A DNA stretch of 64,000 nt from Otatea glauca (taxonomy: Eukaryota > Streptophyta > Magnoliopsida > Poales > Poaceae), in contig CM070727.1 of NCBI GenBank assembly GCA_036346275.1, positions 3,773,760-3,837,759 of the forward strand, written 5' to 3'. A program made the position numbers and the translations under genes. Position 1 is the stretch's first letter; every line of letters begins with the position of its first letter. Positions 1 to 10,008 of the stretch are shown here, piece after piece. The notes below the pieces were generated by a model, which saw nothing but the letters and a program-made list of their open reading frames with translations, was not told the origin of the DNA and did not search any database.

Positions 1-1083
1 TGAGTTACATAACCCATTCCTTAATCTTGTTTTGGAGAAATCATCAAACCACGCTATCTTGGGTAACTTGAATTGCAGATGTGTTGAAGAGTAACAAAGA
101 TGATAAAGTGATGAGCTGGTGATGATGGTAAAATCATAAATGCCGAATGACTAGATACTGATGCAGGCATGCACATTGTGTGCCAAGGAATTTTCCTCAC
201 TTCACCTAGCTGATTTCCAAAGGGAAATCAATCACCCACCTCCGCACAGTGCGGACCTTTTCCAGTTATACTATTCGAAACAAATCTATCAGTCTATCAC
301 CAAAAGTCAATCTATCCTATGTACTATATAGGACAGATTACATCATCGAATGAAGGGTAGAACTGATGGATCACCATTGCCTCCTGTTTATTTTCGACTA
401 AGAGAAATGCTTCCATGTTTTTCTTTTTGACAGTTGCATAAATATTAAAGCATGAATGAAAGGTAGATAGTGATTATTTACCCTTCATTCAAGAACTGAT
501 GCAAGAACTGATGGATCACCATTGCCCCCTGTTTATTTTCGACTAAGAGAAATGCTTCCATGCTTTTCTTTTTGACAGTTGCACAAATATTAAAGCATGA
601 ATGAAGGGTTCACCAAAAGTCAATCTATCCTCTGTACTATATAGGACAGATTACATTATTGAGCAGAAAAGCAGATTACTAACAGATTTATTATTCTATT
701 GTCAATTGCATTACAGTCTATTGATAATGTATGTGGCATCCCAACCCTAGATGGTGTTGCTGCTTAGACAAAACATAATAGGGAAAATGTAGCTACTTAG
801 AATGCATCATCCTACTTCACATTTTCTTGAGCTCGCTGAAAAGCTAATGAATTAGAGACAGGTACGAGACGGAACAGCATCGGGTAATTAACTACAATCA
901 ATGGAAGATTTGAATATATGATACAGCACATGATATTATAATATACAAAGATTATCAATCAGTCATATGAACGGACAGTGCATACAGGGAGGTATCAGTT
1001 GTTGCCTTGTTGGTTCACAAAGGCTTCCCTAAACTAAGTATAGGAGAAACAACGAACTTGCTCTTTGTAGCTGGGTCCTCCTC
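1..1083. other. 3' flank of MED10, no other gene seen
   Basis: AT-rich sequence downstream of the MED10 stop codon (the gene runs right to left). The stretch from about 880 to 1083 is presumably 3' UTR, because it directly follows the stop and shows no repeat similarity to the rest of the window. The part from 299 to 662 is duplicated repeat sequence described separately. No other coding signal was seen on either strand. Confidence 0.5.
299..662. repeat. Local tandem and inverted duplication of MITE-flank sequence
   Basis: A block beginning caccaaaagtcaatctatcc at 299 recurs at 610. A block beginning aactgatggatcaccattgc at 361 recurs near 509. The second block is the reverse complement of the right half and right flank of the MITE at 1403-1544, including that copy's own target-site flank (ttcgactaa). 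These are therefore duplicated pieces of the MITE-plus-flank and not independent insertions. The direct repeats are nearly identical, which suggests a fairly recent rearrangement. Confidence 0.7.
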
Positions 1084-4000
1084 TCAATGCTCGGCTTTCA
1101 CTTTGGCATCTCCATTAGGCAAAGCGTTCTGGGACTGAGCCAACCGTTTCGATTCCTGGATAAAATAAGACATTAAGAAACCAATGCAGAACAATATAAA
1201 TGACAATCATTCTCAACAACAAAGCAACAGTTGAATTATTGAACCACATGTCACCAGTGTTGACAAAACCAGCAATTACCTGCTGGTTCCTAGCAAACCT
1301 AGCAAGAAATGTAATTTTGTGAAACCTAGGTAATGCTCACTGAATCTAGCCACTTTTCACTTTATTTTTTTGACGGCTAAGCATCAGTTGAAATTAGTCG
1401 AAGAGCAGTACTTCAATGCTTTCCCTCCCAATACAAGTTATACAAATCTTAAAACAAACGAAGGGGTAAGTAATCACCATCTACCCTTCATTCATGCTTT
1501 AATATTTGTGCAACTGTAAAAAAAAAAGCATGGAAGCATTTCTCTTAGTCGAAAATAAACAGGGGGCAATGGTGATCCATCAGTTCTTGCATTTTAAGGA
1601 ACCAACCAGTTACCAGCCTGTTCCAACTGAGTTGGGTCTAGGGATTAGGGTAAAGCTCTACCTGGCCAGGAACCGTGGGGCACCAACTAGAAACTGACAT
1701 TGACAGCTCCTCGCGAACAAGATGCAGAACTTTTGTAATGCTGGTTGTTAGTTGTTACACATCAAAGTTAAGGCTAGAAAGAAATTTCAAGTTCAGTTGA
1801 TAATCTCATTTTGAAGCTACAAAATTCCAAATTATTATGACAGTGAAATTTGAGTTGAATGACTTAATAGTACAGCAAAACTATGCTATTAATAAGTCCA
1901 ATGTATAAGAACAAGCCATAATTATGCAGATTTACAAAGTACGAGTTACCAACATAATTCTGGCCTCAGCTAAATTAAGCACTAAACACCAAAGATCAGC
2001 TTTGAAATTGGTAGGTTCTAATCGAAGACAGATATATCATGGTCATATCACTAGCTTAAGTTAGAAATACCATTCTGTTTTAAACAACAGAGCTAGAGAT
2101 CTTTTTAGGCTCAGCTAATATTAGATGTATTGTCACTTCCAGAAGAATGTAAGGTGTATTGTGATAACTAAAACATGAAATTGCATATGATTACCAAAAG
2201 ATGATTATTACGTACATTAATGTTAGTCCATCAAACCCTATGGACATGTATATCAAGGAAAAGCCAATCTTAAAAGTGCAACTGTATTTCCACTTACAGC
2301 AGCAGAAGTAGCACGTATCTCCCTGTATGCTTCTACGTCATCAGGAAAAGCTTCTTCAAGCTCCTCAAGAAGATGCTTCCGCAGGCTCTGAGACAAACAG
2401 ATTTGTAATGAACTAAGTTCAAATTTTAAGTTCAAATTTTTATTACTAAGATACATAATTAGATCATCTACAAATTCTTATAAAAGAATGCCAGATTTTT
2501 TCACAATAATAAGGATCAACTTTAATAAAACACCCACATATCAATTTGTCATGGCAGTATCAGTGTAAAAAGTCATACAAACTGAATACATGGGACCAAA
2601 CACCACACAAAGAAAATAGCAGCGCAAACTTGGGGAAATCAACCCAGGGCTCAAATTAGAGTGAAAAGTGTATGGAATTAACAATGTGGATACCGAGCGT
2701 TCACATAAAAAGGTACTCCATCTGAAGACAAGAAGGTTATATGACTAATTGGCTTCATAACTTTTTGCAGAACTGACAAATCATAATGCTAAACAAACCT
2801 GGGCCTTACTTTTTTACATCCATTCAATAAATGCTACATAAGTATTGAATAAGGAATTGCCATATATTTGTTTCAAATAGACCGACTAAATCATCAACTT
2901 GTACAACTACAGTGATAGGAATCTGCATGGGCAGTACAACAAACTTTGGCCCCACATTTCAACTAAATTTCATTATAGCAGGAAAACTTCGAAGATGAAA
3001 AGTGTCTGTTACAACCGATTGGCAGTTGTCGGTAGACCATAATGGATTTCAGTACTACAGTGCTCCAAATAGCATAAAGGAAGGCTTACCTCATGAAAGA
3101 CAACATGTATACTTCCTGAATAGATGGTGTGGATGTCAAATCTATGAAATGAAATAAAAAGGGCTCTATGCTGGTTCCTTTTCGTGGTGTATACATATTT
3201 TATCCCCTTCAAATTACACTAATATCTCCTTATATCAAAAGCAACAAAAGCTTGATGATGCGAAAAACAAAACCATTTCGGCATCTGGAGTATTGGTACG
3301 TTGAAAGCAAATAGAATGTTCCCCAGTATGGAAGAATGATCATCCATGGCTAAAAACAAGTTCTAACGTCTAACTAGAACACAACGGCACAGGATTGTCA
3401 TTGTGGCGACCCGTATAATTAGCTCAAGGTAGCGACAATAACACTGTCATCACCCTGAGATAATTACACGGATCTCGGCACAGCCGTTGGCAAAATATTG
3501 GAAAATCCAATACTTTACCAGCTGCTATGCCGTGTTCAGAAAGTTGCAGCAGAACAATAATTAGAGACTGCATGAAAATGTATTCATTGCTAGCCACGCA
3601 GGGCTATATGTTCATTACAAAGTAGCTTCCCTGTACAACAAAAGGGTACGACTACTGCCTGCACATACTAAATACCTCCTATGAGCATAATAAGGCCTAT
3701 AGAGACTCCTAGTAATCCTGGTAGTAGTTTGCATAATAATAGCCCTCCGAGCCATCATCTTGATAACCCTGGAACTGATCTTGGGAGTAGACTTCCTCCT
3801 CAGCCTCAAATACTGATCCATCAGGATCTCTTTCTAGAAAAGGGGGAAATACAAGAGTGAGTACAGAGTACTCAGCAAGCATTAGATAACAAATGCATTA
3901 TGATGATTTTCTCTCCTCCATCCAATTCCTTTCCTCCAAATATGAGTTTAACAAAATTAGGTTTTTAGTTTTTTCTAAAGGTTGGAAGTTTTAATTATTG

Positions 4001-7000
4001 AAAATTGACTACTAACACCCGTATATGAGACAGACAGCTTTCGTAGCCTTCAATCTAGGAGATAAGCTTGAATTCAAGATTTTGACCCTGCGCAGGTTCG
4101 TGTCACTTTACCCATAACAGTCTCCACCACAGAGGCTCCAGAACGTTTATCGCTAATCCGGTATTAGATCTCCAACCCTGCACTCGAGTGGGGAACCTCA
4201 ACTAGGTCATCCCACACCCACAGATACAGTTGTACTCCGGCACCTCCGGCAGTACACCACGGGCTTCAAATATACCGCCCCTCTCACATTTCATCATCAC
4301 ACTCTCACCTCACGTCCCCCTGGGTCATACCGGTATTTCCCAGCTCGACCATAATTCTCTTACCCAATGTGGAGACCGTAATACTTTCATAGGACAACCT
4401 TTTCTGACAGCGATTTATCTCGCTATGGTTGACACTGAAATACGGCTCATTGCCCGAGTGTAGGTGTTTGACTTTATATGCTAGCCATGTAGAGGGCCCC
4501 ACTGGCACAGGCAATTCCTGCTTTTCTTGGCACCCTCTATCCACCATAATTATTTCTAATAGCCAGTCCACGACTCCATTCGCGGACTCTAAACTCCATC
4601 CCACCATTTTCCATTTCCAAACCGCAACTCAGTTTCATATGTCATTTCAAAAACCAAAACACCATTCTCCACATCCAATTAGACATTCCCTTTTTAAATT
4701 AGATTTTTTATGCAGTAAGGATACGAATATTATACGAAAATTTGAAACTCATTTCAGAAGAGATGGTCGAGGAATCTTGCCTGGTATAATATTGATCGGT
4801 TCGGCATTGCTCGTAGATGGGTTCTGATTGGCGGGGCGGTTTAGGTCGAGACCTGAAACAACAGAATATTAACTAGTCCATCACGATCAATTAATTTTAG
4901 TTGGCGTCCAACCGATTATGATGTGTCGTTCAAGTTTCATATTGACACGAATTAGTGAGTTCACTTTGACGATTTTTACGCGATCCGCTGATTGATCAAA
5001 AGAATCAACGAGGTTCGCGGTGCGAATTATTTTTCTATTTCTCCATCTCTTTCTCTCTTCTTTCCTTTTCTCTTTTTTTCTTCCTTTTCTTTTCCCTTCC
5101 TCTCTTTTTCTTCTCCCCTTTCCTTTTTCTTCTTTGCCGGCTCTCTTCTTTCTCTGGTTCGGCCGATAGGGCTGAAGGCCTTCGGCCCTGCCTCTCCTTC
5201 TTCTCCTGCTCTCCCATCTCTCTACCCCACCGCCATTTCGCCCGGCCGTAGCTCCCTCCCACGGCCTCCTCTACTCGGCGCCTCCTCACCTCCCTCCTTT
5301 AGCCGACTGCACACGGACTCAACGAGCCAAGCCACACCTCCTCCATCCGGTGCTGATTCGGCCTCGGCCCGCCTCCAGCCCACACGGCGCCTGGCCCGCG
5401 CTAGCCCGGTCGACTCTCCTGACATGGCTCGGCGCCGACCATGGCTGCATCTACTCCTGCTGCTCTCTTCTACCCGCACACTGAGCTAGGGTTTCTACCC
5501 CTTTTCTTTAATTTTTGCTGCACTTTTTACTTGATGATTTTCGGATGAATGCTTGTGATTAAGGGTTCTATGATGAATCGTTGGGATGGCACTAATACAA
5601 GAACAAGATGCTACACTAATGGCTTTACCCAACGACTGAGAACCTCAAGGGAGACCCGATCTACCCTCTACCATGCCCCATTGGTTGCCTGCTACCCCGG
5701 TCTATTCCCTGGATGTGCTACCCTAAACTGCAGCTATTCCGACTTCTAGGGTTAGCAATGTGCACCTGGGTTTGGATGTAGGGTTGAGCACCTTGAAGTT
5801 GGGGAGGTTGGGGATGGGGAAGAAGAGGTTGCAGAGGTGCGGCTCCCTTCTTGGTCGAGCTGCCTTCTGGACCTCCGATCCTCTTGGCTTCAGGATGTTG
5901 TTGCCATGAACACCAATACTGGTTGTTTGGTGTGGCTCTCGGTTTGTGTATTGGAAGCTTCTGGCCAAATGAGTTGGCTATTGGCTGGTGAGAGCTGGCT
6001 TTATTGCCTTGGCTAATTGGCAAATGACTATTTTGCCCTTGGGTATTTACTGGCTTCTATTGGCTCTAAGGGCCTTATGGTCATTCTCCACTCAAAATTC
6101 TAACGGTACCCGCATACCGCACCAGGTAAGTCTAAAGCGCCGAATGATGAACCCCGAAAATAACGAGAGGTGCCAGTCTGGGTCCCTGACAGATCGGGTA
6201 CCTCAATGAACGGTACTTTCACTGCGGGACTGACGGTATTATCTAATCCTTACATTTTATTATCTTCCCTAATCACTTTTAATGTTTAATTAACTCTTTA
6301 ATTAAACTGATAACCCCCCCCCCCCCCTCGGGTTATCACATTGATTGAGAAAAGTGAACAGTGAGAAAGCTGTGCAGTGCACGCGCTTCAGCATCTAAGT
6401 CATTTACGAGTTGTTTTGCACAAAGGAGCATCAGCACAGTTATATTGCCCAGATCATAGTGCAATTGCAGTTTAGTGCCCCATAAATAGATCGGCAAGCT
6501 GACTCATACCTGACAAGCCAATGCATCTCTAGGCACTAATACTATGAACATGGTCGAAATCTCACATGTTTTGTCACCATTCACCAAATTTCAATGACAA
6601 TGTAAGGCATCCGTACCTTGAAAGCATCGGTCTTGCCCTTGGTGATCTGGTTCTTAGCGATGCAGCTGTTGAGCACGTCCCTGGTGAACTCATCGGGGTT
6701 CTTCCCGTCATCAATCAAACTACCAAAACAAGCACCAAGCCAGAACATACAGTTCAGGTCACGCGCAACAGCAAGGAGCAACGGAGTAAGAGATGATGAA
6801 ATTAAATATTCATCAAATAATCTCACTTGACGATCTCCATGGGGACCTGCATGTTACATCCGTCGGCGAGCTTCTGCATCGTGTCGAGCTCCGCCACGAG
6901 AGCGTTCCTGGATCGCAAGAGAAGACCAAACCCTAAGAATTCGCACACGCAAAGCCGCGGGACGAAGCGAACCGCGGGGTTTGCGGGGCGGGGGGGGCGG

Positions 7001-7244
7001 GTGCCGACGGAGCTCACAGGCGCTGGAGGAGGGGGAGCTGGGAGGCGGAGTTGAAGGAGGAGACGTTGAGGTTGATCTGGTGGAGGAGGCCCAGCGTCTT
7101 CTGGATCGAGCCCGTCACCTGCGCCAGGTTCTGCTTCGACGCGTCCTCGCCGCGCTCACCGCCGGCGCCCGCTTGGACACCGTTTCCAGCCGCCGCCGCC
7201 GCCGCTGCGGCGGCGGCGGAAGGGTTTGGAGTGGCGCTGTCCAT
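1084..7244 (-). CDS. MED10: Mediator of RNA polymerase II transcription subunit 10 (five exons)
   Basis: Subunit of the middle module of the Mediator co-activator, which links transcription factors to RNA polymerase II in the nucleus. Exons read right to left: 7244-7018, 6907-6827, 6719-6617, 2387-2298, 1155-1084. All introns start GT and end AG, the reading phases chain without a break, and the total is 573 nt (190 residues plus stop), close to other plant MED10 proteins. The N-terminus is an Ala/Gly-rich stretch. The conserved helical core follows: SIQKTLGLLHQ, LVAELDTMQKLADGC, then LIDDGKNPDEFTRDVLNSC and KGKTDAFKSLRKHLLEELE across the exon 3/4 junction, and a charged tail PNGDAKVKAEH. The ATG at 7242-7244 opens the only frame running into the core. 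Intron 3 is about 4.2 kb and holds a solo LTR; intron 4 holds a MITE. No coding defect was seen. MED10a or MED10b cannot be decided from this copy alone. Confidence 0.96.
1403..1544. mobile_element. Mutator-type MITE in MED10 intron 4
   Basis: A 142-bp element with imperfect terminal inverted repeats: the left end is GAGCAGTACTTCAATGC and the right end reversed is GAGAAATGCTTCCATGC. It is flanked by a perfect 9-bp direct repeat TTAGTCGAA (1394-1402 and 1545-1553). A 9-bp target duplication is characteristic of Mutator-like elements. A second member of the family lies at 7562-7702, so MED10 has one copy in an intron and one just upstream. Confidence 0.8.
3404..6338 (+). mobile_element. Solo LTR, gypsy-type, inside MED10 intron 3
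   Basis: The element begins TGGCGACCC and ends GGGTTATCA, the canonical TG..CA. It is flanked by a perfect 5-bp target duplication CATTG (3399-3403 and 6339-6343). No gag-pol sequence and no second LTR copy are present, so the 2,935 bp are best read as a solo LTR left by LTR-LTR recombination. Its layout matches the two other long LTRs in this window: a gtgagtac..agtactcagcaag motif a few hundred bases in (about 3857), then a GC-rich block (about 5160-5490) preceded by a long pyrimidine tract. The Tat/Retand-like assignment is inference. The insertion roughly triples the length of the host intron without touching splice sites. Confidence 0.85.
6314..6327. repeat. 14-base poly-C tract
   Basis: An uninterrupted run of 14 C residues lies 11 bases before the end of the solo LTR. 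The next bases, tcgggttatca, form the LTR terminus. Such runs are length-unstable and a common site of sequencing error, so the exact count is uncertain. Confidence 0.85.
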
Positions 7245-7552
7245 GGCGCGGCACGAGGCAGGCGAGAGTCGGAGACGACCGAGGGTTTCTCTTGATTTGA
7301 GTAAAATTTCACGAATCTACGAGAATTTTAAATCCTATTTTATGAAAGTATAGATTTCATAATAACGTATATTATAAAATTATAGATTTTAAAATTGACC
7401 AAGTTCTGTAGCAAGTGTCCTACATGGCAGGTTTGTATGTTTCTATTTCTTATTCCACTTGTGTGTAAGGTTGTTACAATAAATAGTTAATTCTAATATA
7501 TATAGTTTTATGATATAAATTTATCTTCATCGAAGTAAAAACTAAAAGACCT
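7245..7552 (-). promoter_or_regulatory. Probable MED10 5' UTR and proximal promoter
   Basis: The interval between the MED10 start codon and the nearest upstream MITE target site. It starts GC-rich next to the ATG and turns AT-rich by about 7310. Position is the only strong argument: no clear TATA element at the right distance was identified, and the transcription start is unknown. Only about 310 bp of non-transposon DNA separate the start codon from the MITE at 7562 and the large Mutator-like element beyond it. Confidence 0.35.
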
Positions 7553-7561
7553 ATATTTTTT

Positions 7562-7702
7562 GAGGAGTGCTTCGATGCTTTCCCTCCTAATACAAGTTGC
7601 ACAAATCTTAAAGCAAGCGAAGGGGTAAGTAATCTCCATCTACCCTTTATTTATGCTTTAATATTTGTGTAACTGTAAAAAAAAGGCATTGAAGCACCTC
7701 TC
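7562..7702. mobile_element. Mutator-type MITE upstream of MED10
   Basis: A 141-bp element of the same family as 1403-1544. The left end is GAGGAGTGCTTCGATGC and the right end reversed is GAGAGGTGCTTCAATGC. A perfect 9-bp direct repeat ATATTTTTT flanks it (7553-7561 and 7703-7711). Its right target repeat abuts the left end of the large Mutator-like element, so the two insertions lie back to back. Confidence 0.8.
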
Positions 7703-7712
7703 ATATTTTTTT

Positions 7713-8362
7713 TAGAATTTTTTTTCTTTAATATTTATTTTTATTCTTTTTTTTCAAAACTATGCGTCCGAAATAAAAATTTACGAAAATATCCCCCCGT
7801 CGCCCGTGTATGGGACGATCGCCTCTATACACGCGATTAGCCTCAAGGCGCTTTCTGCCGTCGGGCTCCGTCGGTGTGGACCCCCTGCGCTCGAGACAGG
7901 GCATGAGGTTGCAGCGATTTTTTTAGTATTTTTGTAATTACTATATGCCTTTTAATATGAACCCCATAACTTTTGCTAGGAGTGTCCAAATGAAATGAAA
8001 CTTGTTTCTAAATTTGAATTTTGGAATGAGGAATTAGATTGTAAAATAAAAATCTATGTGTTGTTTGCAAAAAAATATTTTTATGTGAGTTCGAATGCTA
8101 GGCTCTAACTATGGATTGTGAAGGAATTACAATGTGTGTTGATTCATAAATCATGAAATAAATAGAATAAGTTACTACAACCTTATGCACTTGATTTTTG
8201 CAAAAATATCTAAATATGATTGCATTTTGAATCAAAAATGGCTAGTTTAAACCCTTTATAACATTCATTGTTCAAGCAATTAGAATAATGTCTAAAGGAC
8301 CTCAAAACTTGACAGAACTAGTTTTGTTGCATTCTTCGGCTTGCATAGGTTACAATTATGTT
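7713..8362 (+). repeat. Left terminal inverted repeat of Mutator-like element
   Basis: Reverse-complement match over about 640 bp to 13593-14231 with scattered mismatches and small indels. It includes the run around gttataaagggtttaaacta and the inner end near cttgcataggtta. A decayed copy of the 38-bp palindrome of the right repeat lies near 7797-7836. Confidence 0.85.
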
Positions 8363-8370
8363 TGATGTAC

Positions 8371-8478
8371 CTAGACCGGTCGGAGTGTCCCTAGCTCTCG
8401 GTTCTCCTCTGCGGAGTACCTAGACCGGTGGGTCGCATCGACGGTCACGTCCAGCAGCTCAGGGCAAGGTCGCGCCAT
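8371..8478 (-). pseudogene. Truncated plant-mobile-domain N-terminus (inverted copy)
   Basis: Reading leftwards from the ATG at 8476-8478 gives a 35-residue open frame starting MARPCPELLDVTVDATHRS and ending in TAG at 8371-8373. It is an inverted duplicate of the first exon of the PMD gene at 9899. The duplication breaks at about 8378, so only the N-terminal part is present. This copy keeps a start and frame that the longer copy has lost through a one-base deletion, so it probably shows the ancestral N-terminus. Confidence 0.65.
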
Positions 8479-8817
8479 CGTGGCCTGTTACAAAGCAAAT
8501 ACAACAAATTTGTCAGTAATTACATGTGCACATAAAATGAAATGCGAAATAACGAATTGTACCATACTCATCAAACAATACAACGAAGTGCAGAGAGGCA
8601 AAAAAATCTCATATTACAAACATACGAAAGACAAAGACATGTTCGACGAGGCACACAACGTCGAGAATTACATTATCCTCGTAGCTATTAACTGGTACAT
8701 CGGAGAATTACATTATGCGAACAACAACTTACTAGTACATTGAAAATTACATCGAACATTACAACTTACCGGTCCATTGAAAAATACAAGATGGGAACAA
8801 CATGGAAAATTACATTA
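8378..8817 (+). repeat. Left inverted arm around transposase remnant
   Basis: Reverse complement of 9556-10008 with small gaps, about 440 bp. The arm contains the PMD first exon and its upstream region. The ~740-bp spacer between the arms holds the transposase remnant. A transcript through both arms would fold into a long hairpin. Confidence 0.85.
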
Positions 8818-9436
8818 TCCGCGGTTGCGACGCGCCTCGGACTCGTCCATATCATTCCGAATGCGCCTTGTCCTTTGACGCCCGACCTTCAGCTTCAACA
8901 TTCGGATGTCCGGTACCCATCGATGGTCCGGAGGGAGGGCTGTTGTGAACGATCCTTCCACTCGGTACCGTACACCTCGTGATGCCACGTGTTGAGAACG
9001 CCCGCTTGTAGTAGTGCGGGGACGAACGGACGACAGATTGATGCGTCTCGGCGATGCGGCAATGACGTGCAGAGCCGCGGCAAGCAGGGTGGTTTCGGCA
9101 GAGCACTCGCGCTCGGCTACCGGAGTATGCACGGATGGGAAGTCCTCTCCGGTGGCACCTGCGACCTCGGTCACCGCGATGCACGTGGTATCTCCGTTCC
9201 ACGCCACTCTCCGGTGTAACCCGATGTATCGCGCCTTTCTTGTTTTCTTGAACATGTAGGTAGATACAACAGATTGAGTACGATCGATTGTCCGACATAC
9301 ATGCTGTGGAGGTCTTGTATCGCTCAATGAAATATCTCTGTGTCCCTAATAAGACACTCTCAACTATACCCACCAGTGGAAGGCATCTGGTGCCTTTCAT
9401 TACCCAGTTGTAAATCTCCGCCAGGTTTGTTGTCAT
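8815..9436 (-). pseudogene. Mutator-like transposase, C-terminal remnant
   Basis: Reading leftwards, the frames contain MTTNLAEIYNWVMKGTRCLP followed by LVGIVESVLLGTQRYFIERY, then a decayed SWIM-type zinc-finger region (SARHCRIAETHQ and HHEVYGT pieces in shifted frames), and finally RRIRNDMDESEARRN. This order is the usual C-terminal part of plant MULE transposases. The catalytic DDE region is absent. Frameshifts split the stretch into at least two frames (8815-9327 and 8852-9436). It sits exactly between the two inverted arms. It cannot encode an active transposase; the match is from memory of the family. Confidence 0.7.
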
Positions 9437-9555
9437 GATCCCATAACGCGAGCCGCCCTCGTCATGCAGAAGGGACCATTTCTCCTAAGGCTCATGTCGT
9501 ATCCAATCGGTGAAACTCTTTATGCTGGTACCCGGCCTACGCCGGAGGTTTGGGG

Positions 9556-10008
9556 TAATGTAATTTTCCATGTTGTTCCCATCTTGTATTTTTCAATGGA
9601 CCGGTAAGTTGTGATGTAAGTTGTAATGATCGATGTAATTTTCAATGTACTAGTAAGTTATTTTTCGCATCATGTAATTCTCCGATGTACCAGTTAGTAG
9701 CAACGAGGATAATGTAATTCTCGACGTTGTGTGCCTCGTCGAACATGTCCTTGTCTTTCGTATGTTTGTAATATGAGATTTTTTTTGGCTCTCTGCACTT
9801 CGATTGTATTGTTTGATGAGTATGGTACAATTCGTTATTTCGCATTTCATTTTGTGTGCACATGTAATTACTGACAAATTTATTGTATTTGCTTTGTAAT
9901 GAGCCACGATGGCGCGACCTTGCTCGAGTCACCGGACGTGACCGCCGATGCGACCCATCGGTCTAGGTACTCCGCAGAGGAGAACCGAGAGCTAGGGACA
10001 CTCCGACC
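9556..10008 (-). repeat. Right inverted arm around transposase remnant
   Basis: Mate of 8378-8817. This arm continues directly into the rest of the plant-mobile-domain gene, so it is the original and the left arm is the truncated duplicate. The arms differ by several substitutions and indels, including the deletion that shifts the PMD reading frame. Confidence 0.85.

Noticed and set aside
361..608. Third and fourth independent copies of the Mutator-type MITE
   Set aside because: They carry the same flank and target sequence as the copy at 1403-1544, so they are duplicated from it.
4992..5489. 165-codon open frame in the intron LTR
   Set aside because: Half of it is a polypyrimidine tract coding for Ser/Phe/Leu runs, and opposite-strand frames are equally open. 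It lies inside a solo LTR.
8852..9436. 194-codon minus-strand frame as an intact gene
   Set aside because: The conserved MULE transposase motifs jump between this and the neighbouring frame, so it is a frameshifted remnant.
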